This document shows positions 54,435 through 62,086 of a stretch of 64,000 nucleotides of DNA, one piece after another. The notes beneath the pieces were generated by a model. It did no database searches. It saw nothing but the letters and a program-made list of their open reading frames with translations, and had not been told where the DNA came from. Every line of letters begins with the position of its first letter. Position 1 is the stretch's first letter. The DNA is from Vibrio profundi (lineage in GTDB: Bacteria; Pseudomonadota; Gammaproteobacteria; Enterobacterales; Vibrionaceae), in NCBI RefSeq assembly GCF_005281835.1, contig NZ_RZIS01000002.1:682001-746000 (forward strand), read 5' to 3'. Made by a program: the position numbers and the translations under genes.

Positions 54435-55358
54435 GTGTTCGCTCGCCATCGTTTTACTTTGTTTGGTTGTATTGCCATTTTACTTTGGAGCTGTTTAATG
54501 GCTCTATCTCGTAGTGTGTCAGAGCAATTAGGGCCAATTGGCGGCGCGGCGTCGATGTATACGGTCAGTTCAATCTTTCTTATCATTGTCATGGGTGTCC
54601 CGAACATTAAACGTTTCTCTAAAACGTATTTGCTCATCGGCGGAGCCATGTTCGTTTGCTATGAAATATTTTTGTCACTGGCGCTAGGAATGGCGAATAG
54701 CCGACACCAAGCGGTGGAGATGGCGGTCATCAATTATTTATGGCCCGCTATGACAGTGTTGGTCGCGGTGATGACAAGTAACAAAAAGACGAATTTGCTG
54801 GTTTACCCAAGTATTTGTGTCGCGTTCTTTGGCGTTGCGTGGAGTATTAGTGGGGATCAAGGACTATCGGTTGGTCAAATTGCGGCTAATGTTGCCACCA
54901 ACCCTGCGACTTATTCGATGGCCTTTTTCGGAGCGATCATTTGGGCGATTTACTGTAACTTCACTCAAAAAGTAGCGAAAGGACAGAATGCCATTGTTTT
55001 GTTTTTTATTGCAACGGCAGTGACCTTGTGGATTCAATACGCTTTGAGTAACGAAACGGGGATGACTTTTACTCTAGGTGCAAGTATTGACTTGTTACTT
55101 GCCGGGTTAGTGATGGGAGCGGGTTACGCGCTGTGGAATGTGGCTATTCTAGGGGGCAATATGGTGTTGCTTGCGAGCCTTTCTTATTTCACCCCGATCT
55201 TTTCGACTTTCTTGTCTTCGATAATCTTAGGTATTTCGCTGACTAGTACCTTCTGGCAGGGCGTTGTGCTGGTTACCATTGGTTCTATCGCATGTTGGTG
55301 GGTAACACGCGACAATGACGAACCTTCGAAATTAGAGGAAAGCGAACTACCTAACTAA
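54435..55358 (+). CDS. YddG-like aromatic amino acid exporter (DMT)
   Basis: A 307-residue inner-membrane transporter with ten helices in two EamA halves. The sequence resembles YddG of E. coli, including the LGMANSRHQAVEMAVINYLW segment and AILGGNMVLLASLSYFTP in the second half. It would export aromatic amino acids or related compounds. The start is GTG with AAGGAT upstream. Confidence 0.82.
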   Translation: MFARHRFTLFGCIAILLWSCLMALSRSVSEQLGPIGGAASMYTVSSIFLIIVMGVPNIKRFSKTYLLIGGAMFVCYEIFLSLALGMANSRHQAVEMAVINYLWPAMTVLVAVMTSNKKTNLLVYPSICVAFFGVAWSISGDQGLSVGQIAANVATNPATYSMAFFGAIIWAIYCNFTQKVAKGQNAIVLFFIATAVTLWIQYALSNETGMTFTLGASIDLLLAGLVMGAGYALWNVAILGGNMVLLASLSYFTPIFSTFLSSIILGISLTSTFWQGVVLVTIGSIACWWVTRDNDEPSKLEESELPN

Positions 55359-55382
55359 CGCTGGTTTTGTGGGGAGGAACGC

Positions 55383-56279
55383 CTAGCTCGCAATATTCAG
55401 GTTAAGCTGCAGTTCATAAGGTAAAGTAGATAAGCGTCGTTTTAGTCGGCGGCGCGTACGTTCTAATTCATCCACCTCTATCGATTCAGAGTTTCGGCTA
55501 TGGATATCAACATTGACTCGAAGCTCTTGACCTACTTTTGTCACCCCAATTAGCTCCAGATCTTGCTGGGCTTCTTTGTCTACTGCGACAACGTTTTGAT
55601 CCACTTTGTCACACAGCTCTGGTGCTGCCGACATCATTAATAACTCGCGCATTGCTTCTTTGAGCATATCAAACGGTACTTTAATGAAGTAGAAAGACAT
55701 TAGCACCATCATTAATGGATCGGCATACACTGCGTACTCGCTAAATGGCGATAGCGTTACACCCCAAGCAGCAACGAAACCTGCGGTTACAGCTACGCTC
55801 AGTAAAGTGTCCATTTGCCATTGTTTAGATTCAGCGCTGATGAGACCTGACGATAAGTGACGACTTTTACGAGCGATGTACCACCATGCATAGCCGCAAC
55901 CCAGTACATTAACCACGCCAAACAGTGTGGCGATAGACGCATCAACTTCACGGCCGCCTGAAAATAGAGCCAGCACGGCTGAATAGAGTGAGTAACCAAC
56001 AACCAGTAAGATGACTAATGCTTTAATGGCGATAACAATTGGCTCAATGATGGCACGGCCAAACGGAAAGTTAGAATCTGAAGGACGGTTGATGTAAGAA
56101 GAAGCTGCTAGTGACAATAAAGTTAACAGTAAACTGATCAAGGAATATACGCCGTCAAAAACGATGACCAGTGAACCAACTAAAAGCCCAAGTACTAATC
56201 CACCGACGGCAAAGCATGAAGCTAACAGGGCTGAGAAGGTTAATACTCGGTTTTCATTTTGGCTTTTCCTGTCACACAT
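55383..56279 (-). CDS. Cation diffusion facilitator-family transporter with altered metal site
   Basis: A 298-residue inner-membrane protein of the CDF family: six helices, then a cytoplasmic domain ending in a charged tail. In helix 2 the usual D-x3-D reads FDGVYSL, so Ser replaces the second Asp. In helix 5 the usual H-x3-D reads KQWQMD, so Gln replaces His. Metal selectivity may therefore differ from zinc, or the role may be non-transport. The substrate is unknown. Confidence 0.78.
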   Translation of the reverse strand: MCDRKSQNENRVLTFSALLASCFAVGGLVLGLLVGSLVIVFDGVYSLISLLLTLLSLAASSYINRPSDSNFPFGRAIIEPIVIAIKALVILLVVGYSLYSAVLALFSGGREVDASIATLFGVVNVLGCGYAWWYIARKSRHLSSGLISAESKQWQMDTLLSVAVTAGFVAAWGVTLSPFSEYAVYADPLMMVLMSFYFIKVPFDMLKEAMRELLMMSAAPELCDKVDQNVVAVDKEAQQDLELIGVTKVGQELRVNVDIHSRNSESIEVDELERTRRRLKRRLSTLPYELQLNLNIAS

Positions 56280-56477
56280 AGCGATTTCCTGAATTTGAAC
56301 ACACTCTAATTGTTCGCATATCAGGAATTTTTTACAAATGCTATCTGGATTTTGTGAAACTGAATATCAAGTGAATTTATCATAGTTAAATAAATTCAAT
56401 GAGTTATGGTTGAATTGTAGTGTCATTATAATTGGCGCTGACTGATTTGTATTCAATAAGCCGATACACAAAGTTGC

Positions 56478-57356
56478 TTAAAAATCGAATAAATAGTCAC
56501 TTAACTTATCGGCAAGCCAGTTCATTGCAGGGTGCTCGGTCATACCTGCTGGAGTAAACATGCAGTAGTCTTCTTGGGTTAGACCATAAGTATGCTTGAT
56601 GACTGAAATCTCTTGCTGACGTAGCAAATGGCGGATCAGAGGTTCGGGTAATACGCCCCATGCATCTTCTTTCAAAATTGTATCCAGCATGTAGTCGAAA
56701 CTGGAAAAACCAATATAGCGACGTGAGAACGGCTCTAGTTCAGGATTGTCTTTCTCATTTAGATAAACCATCGTAGCCTGCATTGCGTTTCGCAGCTCTT
56801 CGTCGGAAACACGCCGCATGGCACTTAAAGGATGCCCTTTTTTACATACCGACATCAGGCGGATCTTACCGAGTGGGTTATAGATGATCCTAGGGTCGTC
56901 AACTCGTTCATAATCTACACCGAAGGCGAAGTCGACTTGTTGTGTTTCAACTAAGTTAGCTAAGTCTCCACTAGAGGCTAACACAATATTAAAAGACGTT
57001 GACGGGTAGCGATTATTCAGGCGATGCGATAAATCTTGCCACATGTCATCGGGTAGGGAGTCGTCACGCGCTATCCAGATTTCAGCGTTAAACTCACCAG
57101 ATACTTGAGCGCAGGTCTGCTTGATTCTGGCCGCGGTAACGAGCATGCTCTCACAGTCTTTGTAGACAGCTTTGCCCGCTTCAGAAAGTGTTAGGTGGTT
57201 TCCACTTCGCACAAATAGCTCGACATCCAACTCCTTTTCAAACGCTTTGATCGCCATACTGAGTTTGGTTCGGTTACATTCCAACTGGCGGGCGGCTTCG
57301 GATACTGACCCAAGGTCAGCCACTGAACAGAAAGCTTGGATTTGTGAAAGGTTCAT
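56478..57356 (-). CDS. LysR-type transcriptional regulator
   Basis: A 292-residue regulator with winged helix at residues 1-60 (AVADLGSVSEAARQLECNRTKLS) and an effector-binding domain. The sequence RTKL in the recognition helix differs from the more usual SAVS or SALS. It is divergent from a methyltransferase gene by 165 bases. Target unknown. Confidence 0.82.
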   Translation of the reverse strand: MNLSQIQAFCSVADLGSVSEAARQLECNRTKLSMAIKAFEKELDVELFVRSGNHLTLSEAGKAVYKDCESMLVTAARIKQTCAQVSGEFNAEIWIARDDSLPDDMWQDLSHRLNNRYPSTSFNIVLASSGDLANLVETQQVDFAFGVDYERVDDPRIIYNPLGKIRLMSVCKKGHPLSAMRRVSDEELRNAMQATMVYLNEKDNPELEPFSRRYIGFSSFDYMLDTILKEDAWGVLPEPLIRHLLRQQEISVIKHTYGLTQEDYCMFTPAGMTEHPAMNWLADKLSDYLFDF

Positions 57357-57521
57357 TGAACGTCCATGGGAATAATACTAGGGCACGGGTATAATAATCG
57401 AATATTGTGCTAGTTATCTTAGAAATTATCCATCATTGAGTGATAACTCTATGACGGAAAGGACAATTTGGTTTACCCTGATAGGGTTCCTAATATACAA
57501 GAAGTAATGATGGAGGCCATG

Positions 57522-58133
57522 ATGGCAAATGAATGGGACGAATACGCGCAAGATTGGGAAAAAGATCAGGCAACAGGTGTATTCGCGCAATCAGTATTCG
57601 AACAACTGCAAAAGCTTATTGAATTAGACGGAACTCGAGTATTGGATTTTGGATGTGGCACAGGATTGCTTAGCCAAAAACTATCTCCGTTGGTAAAAGA
57701 AATTGTCGCAATTGATGGCTCCGAAGCCATGATAGAAGAACTGGATAAAAAAGAGCTTCCGAATGTAGAACCAGTTGTAGACTTTCTGACTCGTGGTCTT
57801 GCCGCTCAACATCCAGCGTTCCGAAATCAGTTTGATGCGATTGTCGCTTCTTCAGTGTGTGGTTTCATTCCTAACCTACAAGACACCGTTAGCATTATTT
57901 ATACATTACTAGAAGAAGATGGTTTGTTCGTTCACTGGGATTGGTATGTAGAAAGTGATAACGAAGAGTTTGGATTGACTCGCCAAAAATCTGAAATGGT
58001 ATTAACCGCCGCAGGTTTTTCAAATGTAAGTGTGACCACCCCCTTTACAGTAGAAACCAAACAAGGGCCGCGCCAAGTGCTAATGGGTGTGGGCTATAAG
58101 TCGTCATTAAGTAGTACTGTTCATTACGAATAG
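57522..58133 (+). CDS. Class I SAM-dependent methyltransferase
   Basis: A 203-residue methyltransferase with motif I VLDFGCGTGLLSQKL, an acidic post-I residue in IVAIDGSEAMIEEL, and ASSVCGFIPNLQ as motif II. The acceptor cannot be inferred. The start is set at 57522 by GGAGG five bases upstream; several ATGs are clustered here. A terminator follows the gene. Confidence 0.82.
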   Translation: MANEWDEYAQDWEKDQATGVFAQSVFEQLQKLIELDGTRVLDFGCGTGLLSQKLSPLVKEIVAIDGSEAMIEELDKKELPNVEPVVDFLTRGLAAQHPAFRNQFDAIVASSVCGFIPNLQDTVSIIYTLLEEDGLFVHWDWYVESDNEEFGLTRQKSEMVLTAAGFSNVSVTTPFTVETKQGPRQVLMGVGYKSSLSSTVHYE

Positions 58134-58178
58134 GTCTACAAATAATGGCTCATTGATGTCACTGCTATGAATATTATT

Positions 58179-58202
58179 AAGCCCCTTTAAGGGGCTTTTT
58201 TA
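58179..58202 (+). terminator. Terminator after the methyltransferase gene
   Basis: A 7-bp stem (AAGCCCC / GGGGCTT) with TTTAA loop and a run of T, 45 bases beyond the stop. Confidence 0.9.
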
Positions 58203-58450
58203 TACTCTATAGATACTAATGTCTTGTTTCGTCTTGTTTCTAGAACCAGATTTTCTCGCTTGAACTTACCTTTTGGTGAACCCCTATCTTCTCTTCAATA
58301 GCCCTCTATTTTTGAGGCGCTGAGTCTCTCGACAGGCCGTGTCTAATCGGCCATTTATGTTGTGAATGCTAATTTTCGGATGTGGTAATAAGAGGAAGTG
58401 ACAACTAAGTGACCACTATAGAGGTTACCGACTGATGGAATAGCTTTAGT

Positions 58451-58512
58451 GAAAACTATTGATGTTTTCCATAGTGGAAATAGGGTGTTTATAATATTTC
58501 ATTAGTGGAAAT
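58451..58512 (+). promoter_or_regulatory. yjjI promoter with three inverted repeats
   Basis: A -35 TTTCCA (58466-58471) and -10 TATAAT (58490-58495) are 18 bases apart. GAAAAC-N7-GTTTTC (58451-58469), TTTCCA-N3-TGGAAA (58466-58480) and ATTTCATTAGTGGAAAT (58496-58512) surround them. AGTGGAAAT recurs twice at a 31-base period. The cluster looks like operators for one regulator, binding across the promoter and start site. About 250 bases before it are featureless. Confidence 0.5.
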
Positions 58513-58559
58513 GACTGCTGGTTATTAAGATAAGCCTATAAATTATAAAGGGTTTACTT

Positions 58560-60098
58560 ATGAACCAAGACACACAGTTGCAACAACGTTTTCAAGACAT
58601 CATCTCAGATGCAAACTTGTCTCCTAAGCAGAAATCGAGCTATTTAGCGCTAGAAGCAGAAGCCAGCTTGCCTTATGTGGATGTTTCTGAAGAAGTGAAA
58701 ACTGCGCTTGAAACTGGCGTACTGTGTGACATGTTCGAAGGCCACGCTCCATTTAAGCCGCGTTATGTACTTCCAGATTATTCTAAATACTTACATCAAG
58801 GCTCAGAGTATTTAGAACTTAATGCGGCGTCCAATTTCGACGAAGCACTCAACATGTTGACTATTTTGTATCACCATGTGCCCTCAGTGACTTCTATTCC
58901 GGTGTATTTGGGTCAACTTGATGATGTGCTGATGCCATTTGTCGGCGAGTTAACAGAGCAGCAAATTTACCAGAAATTGAAGTTGTTTTGGATCATGCTA
59001 GATCGCACGCTACCAGACGCGTTTATGCATGTGAATATTGGCCCAGCAGACAATGTAATTTGTCGAACGATACTGCGTGTTGATGCCGAACTTAAGCAAA
59101 TCGCTCCAAATCTGACCTTCATGTACGACCCACAAGTGACGCCTGATGACTTGTTACGACAGGCTGCGTCAAACATTTGTGAGTCCAGTAAACCTCACAT
59201 CGCTAATTATCCAGCTCATGCCAATGCCTATGGTGACAAACGTTTTGGAATCGTAAGTTGTTACAACTCACTTCCTTTAGCTGGTGGTTCAAACACTTTG
59301 GTGCGAATGAACTTGAAAGAAGTCGCGCAACACTCTAAGAATAGCACTGAGTTCTTGCAGGAAACGCTGCCTCATTACAGCCAGTTAATGATTGAGTTGA
59401 TGGATGCTCGTAGTCGTTTCTTACACGAGAAATCGAACTTCTTTGAAGGCTTCTTAACCCAAGAAGGCTTGATTGAAGAAAATCGTTTTGCGCCAATGTT
59501 CGGTATTTATGGAATGGCCGAAGCTGTTAATACCTTATTGGAGAAAGAAGGTAAATCAGGTCGCTATGGTCATGATGACCAGGCGAATGCATTGGGCCAC
59601 ACAATTTCTGCGAAACTGGCCGAAATCGTGGACTCTCAAACGGTGAAATACGGCTTAAATGGTAAGGCGTTATTGCATGCACAAGGTGGTATTAGCCTAG
59701 ATAAAGACGTGACTCCGGGCGTGCGCATTCCTTACGGTACTGAGCCAGACCCCGTTTCATATGTGCAGGCCACGGCAGGTCACCATCAGTTTTACACGTC
59801 CGGTGTCAGCGATATTCTCACGATAGACGAGACCGTGAAATCTAACCCCGAAGCGATGTTCAACTTGTGCAAAGGGGCGATTCAAGCGGGTTATCGCGAG
59901 TTCACCGCTAATGTTGCATCAAACGATTTGGTGCGTGTTACCGGTTATATGATCAAACTGTCCGAAATCGCGAAATATGACGAACAAGGTTCTCGTACTA
60001 ATACGACTTTCTTAGGGGCCGAAGCAGCAAAAAATACCGGAATTTTAGAACGTAAACCAAGAGTGGCAAGCCTAGAAATGTCACCGGTTTACGAGTAA
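58560..60098 (+). CDS. yjjI: YjjI-family glycyl-radical enzyme
   Basis: A 512-residue protein, the size of E. coli YjjI. The glycyl-radical motif is RVTGYM, with Gly near residue 462, about 50 residues from the C-terminus. A candidate catalytic Cys is in IVSCYNSL. Unlike pyruvate formate-lyase, the family is short and its reaction is undefined. It must act anaerobically and be activated by the adjacent YjjW. The promoter bears clustered inverted repeats. Confidence 0.9.
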   Translation: MNQDTQLQQRFQDIISDANLSPKQKSSYLALEAEASLPYVDVSEEVKTALETGVLCDMFEGHAPFKPRYVLPDYSKYLHQGSEYLELNAASNFDEALNMLTILYHHVPSVTSIPVYLGQLDDVLMPFVGELTEQQIYQKLKLFWIMLDRTLPDAFMHVNIGPADNVICRTILRVDAELKQIAPNLTFMYDPQVTPDDLLRQAASNICESSKPHIANYPAHANAYGDKRFGIVSCYNSLPLAGGSNTLVRMNLKEVAQHSKNSTEFLQETLPHYSQLMIELMDARSRFLHEKSNFFEGFLTQEGLIEENRFAPMFGIYGMAEAVNTLLEKEGKSGRYGHDDQANALGHTISAKLAEIVDSQTVKYGLNGKALLHAQGGISLDKDVTPGVRIPYGTEPDPVSYVQATAGHHQFYTSGVSDILTIDETVKSNPEAMFNLCKGAIQAGYREFTANVASNDLVRVTGYMIKLSEIAKYDEQGSRTNTTFLGAEAAKNTGILERKPRVASLEMSPVYE

Positions 60099-60122
60099 AA
60101 CATTTTTCTGATCTAACAACTC

Positions 60123-61016
60123 ATGGCTAGGGTTAACATAAATAATAAGACGGAAAAACAAGCGAAGGTCAGCCGTGTGCTGACCTTTTCTTGTGTTGAT
60201 GGCCCCGGAAATCGATTAGTCCTGTTTCTTCAAGGGTGTAACTTCGATTGCATAACTTGCCATAACCCTCACACGATTAATCACTGTAATCATTGTGGTG
60301 ATTGCGCATCTTCTTGCCCCTCCAAGGCTTTACAGCTCACTTCGCAAGGAAAAGTGGCATGGGATTCAGAACTTTGTACTCACTGCGATAAGTGCATTGA
60401 AGTGTGCGAGCACAAATCGAGCCCTAAAATCACCTCGATGAGCGTGTCTGATGTGTTGGAGTTAGTCCGCAAGCATCAATTTTTCTTAAGTGGAATTACC
60501 ATTTCTGGTGGAGAAGCAACTCTGCAGCTTCCTTTCATCATTGATTTATTTCAAGCGATAAAGTCGGACACCGATCTTGCACACTTAACGTGCTTCATTG
60601 ACAGTAATGGAGCTTTATCGAAACAAGGCTGGCAAAGGGTTGAACCCTATTTAGATGGCGCGATGATCGATTTAAAGTCTTGGCAGGCCGAAACGCATCA
60701 GTGGTTGGTTGGGCGTGATAACCATCGCGTCATCGAGTCGATTAACTATTTGGCGAGCTTTGGTAAGCTGCATGAAGTGCGCTTATTGCACATTCCCGGT
60801 AAGAGCGATCTTGAGTCCGAAATTGATCTGGTAGGACAATACCTAAAAGGGTTGCCAAAGTCGGTACAAATCCGTTTAAACGCTTTTCAGCACCATGGTG
60901 TCCAAGGGCAAGCACTGGATTGGCCAAAGTGTACTGAGCAGCAGATGACCGCTTTTCACGATAGGTTATATCAACGAGTTCAGAGGCCTCTCCTCACTCC
61001 CACGGTTTATACCTAA
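60123..61016 (+). CDS. yjjW: YjjW-family glycyl-radical activating enzyme
   Basis: A 297-residue radical-SAM protein. The CX3CX2C cluster is in CNFDCITCHNP, after an N-terminal RVLTFSCVDGPGNR. Two ferredoxin-like clusters follow: CNHCGDCASSCP and CTHCDKCIEVCEHK. This is the activase arrangement that generates the glycyl radical in YjjI. It starts 24 bases after yjjI in the same operon. Confidence 0.92.
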   Translation: MARVNINNKTEKQAKVSRVLTFSCVDGPGNRLVLFLQGCNFDCITCHNPHTINHCNHCGDCASSCPSKALQLTSQGKVAWDSELCTHCDKCIEVCEHKSSPKITSMSVSDVLELVRKHQFFLSGITISGGEATLQLPFIIDLFQAIKSDTDLAHLTCFIDSNGALSKQGWQRVEPYLDGAMIDLKSWQAETHQWLVGRDNHRVIESINYLASFGKLHEVRLLHIPGKSDLESEIDLVGQYLKGLPKSVQIRLNAFQHHGVQGQALDWPKCTEQQMTAFHDRLYQRVQRPLLTPTVYT

Positions 61017-61020
61017 AACA

Positions 61021-61935
61021 CTATTGAGGTTGAACGAACTGCTCACATAGCCACTTCATCGCTTGGTCATTCATATTGGGCTTACTCCACACCAAACTGT
61101 ACGCGACTTTACCGTAATCAAAGGGCAGAGGTTTGCTTATTAGCCCTTTGGCTTGTCTTGCTCGATTAGACCAGGCTTTTGAACATGTGAACAGTAGTTC
61201 AGTGTGGTGGCACATTACGGCTGCAGACCCAAAATCCGCAACTGAGAGAGCGATATCGCGAGCTTGATGCTGCTGGACTAAGTGCTGTTCGAAATATGGT
61301 TGAGCCAGCTCTTTGTCGAGGATCGCTACATGTTGATAGGCGAGGTAGTTGTCTATGGTTAATTCGTCGTTAGCCAGCGGGTGCTCTGGATCCATCAAAC
61401 AAATCATTTCATCAGATAAAATGGTTTTCCAAACTAAGTCTTTGTTGTTCGTCGGCGGCTGACTGATATCGTGAGGAAGTAGAATAAAATCGACTTGCCC
61501 GCTTAACAAAGCATCAAAGCCTAGTTGCTCTTTTGAGTAAACACATAGTGAAGCTTTCGGTGCTGATTGGGTGGTTATCCGGCGAATTATTGGGGCAAAC
61601 AACTCAAAAGTACTTTCTCGCATCGACAAACTAAAGCTGCCTTGGTAGTCCTCAGGAGTAAAGCTCTTCTGATGAAGTAGGCCGTTCATGCTGGATAAAA
61701 TAGCGTGTACGGTTGGGGCGATTTTGACGGCAAATGGAGTCGGGATGAGCTTGGTTCCATCGCGATAGAAAAGCTCGTCGCGCAAGATTTCTCTAAGCTG
61801 AGTAAGGGTTTTACTGACACTAGAAGGACTTAAGCAAAGCTGTTCGGCAGTGAGCGTGACACTGTGCGTATTAAGCATGATGTGTAGTGCTGTAAGGTGC
61901 TTCAAACTCACACGCGATAAGTGCAGATAATCCAT
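61021..61935 (-). CDS. LysR-type transcriptional regulator
   Basis: A 304-residue regulator with an N-terminal winged helix (HSVTLTAEQLCLSPSSVSK) and an effector domain. It is convergent with yjjW, with four bases between stops, and has a gene for acetoacetyl-CoA synthetase upstream on the same strand. Target unknown. Confidence 0.82.
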   Translation of the reverse strand: MDYLHLSRVSLKHLTALHIMLNTHSVTLTAEQLCLSPSSVSKTLTQLREILRDELFYRDGTKLIPTPFAVKIAPTVHAILSSMNGLLHQKSFTPEDYQGSFSLSMRESTFELFAPIIRRITTQSAPKASLCVYSKEQLGFDALLSGQVDFILLPHDISQPPTNNKDLVWKTILSDEMICLMDPEHPLANDELTIDNYLAYQHVAILDKELAQPYFEQHLVQQHQARDIALSVADFGSAAVMCHHTELLFTCSKAWSNRARQAKGLISKPLPFDYGKVAYSLVWSKPNMNDQAMKWLCEQFVQPQ

Positions 61936-62086
61936 TGATAAAGCTCAGTAAACAAAAGAAGCGGCAAGTATAAACATTGCCACGCCTCTCTAGGCAAGTG
62001 ATTTGTAAAATATATGATTGTTTGAGTGATAAACAGCCTAATGTTGTTATGAAAGCTTTTGAGTAGTAAGTCTATATACGCAGTGT

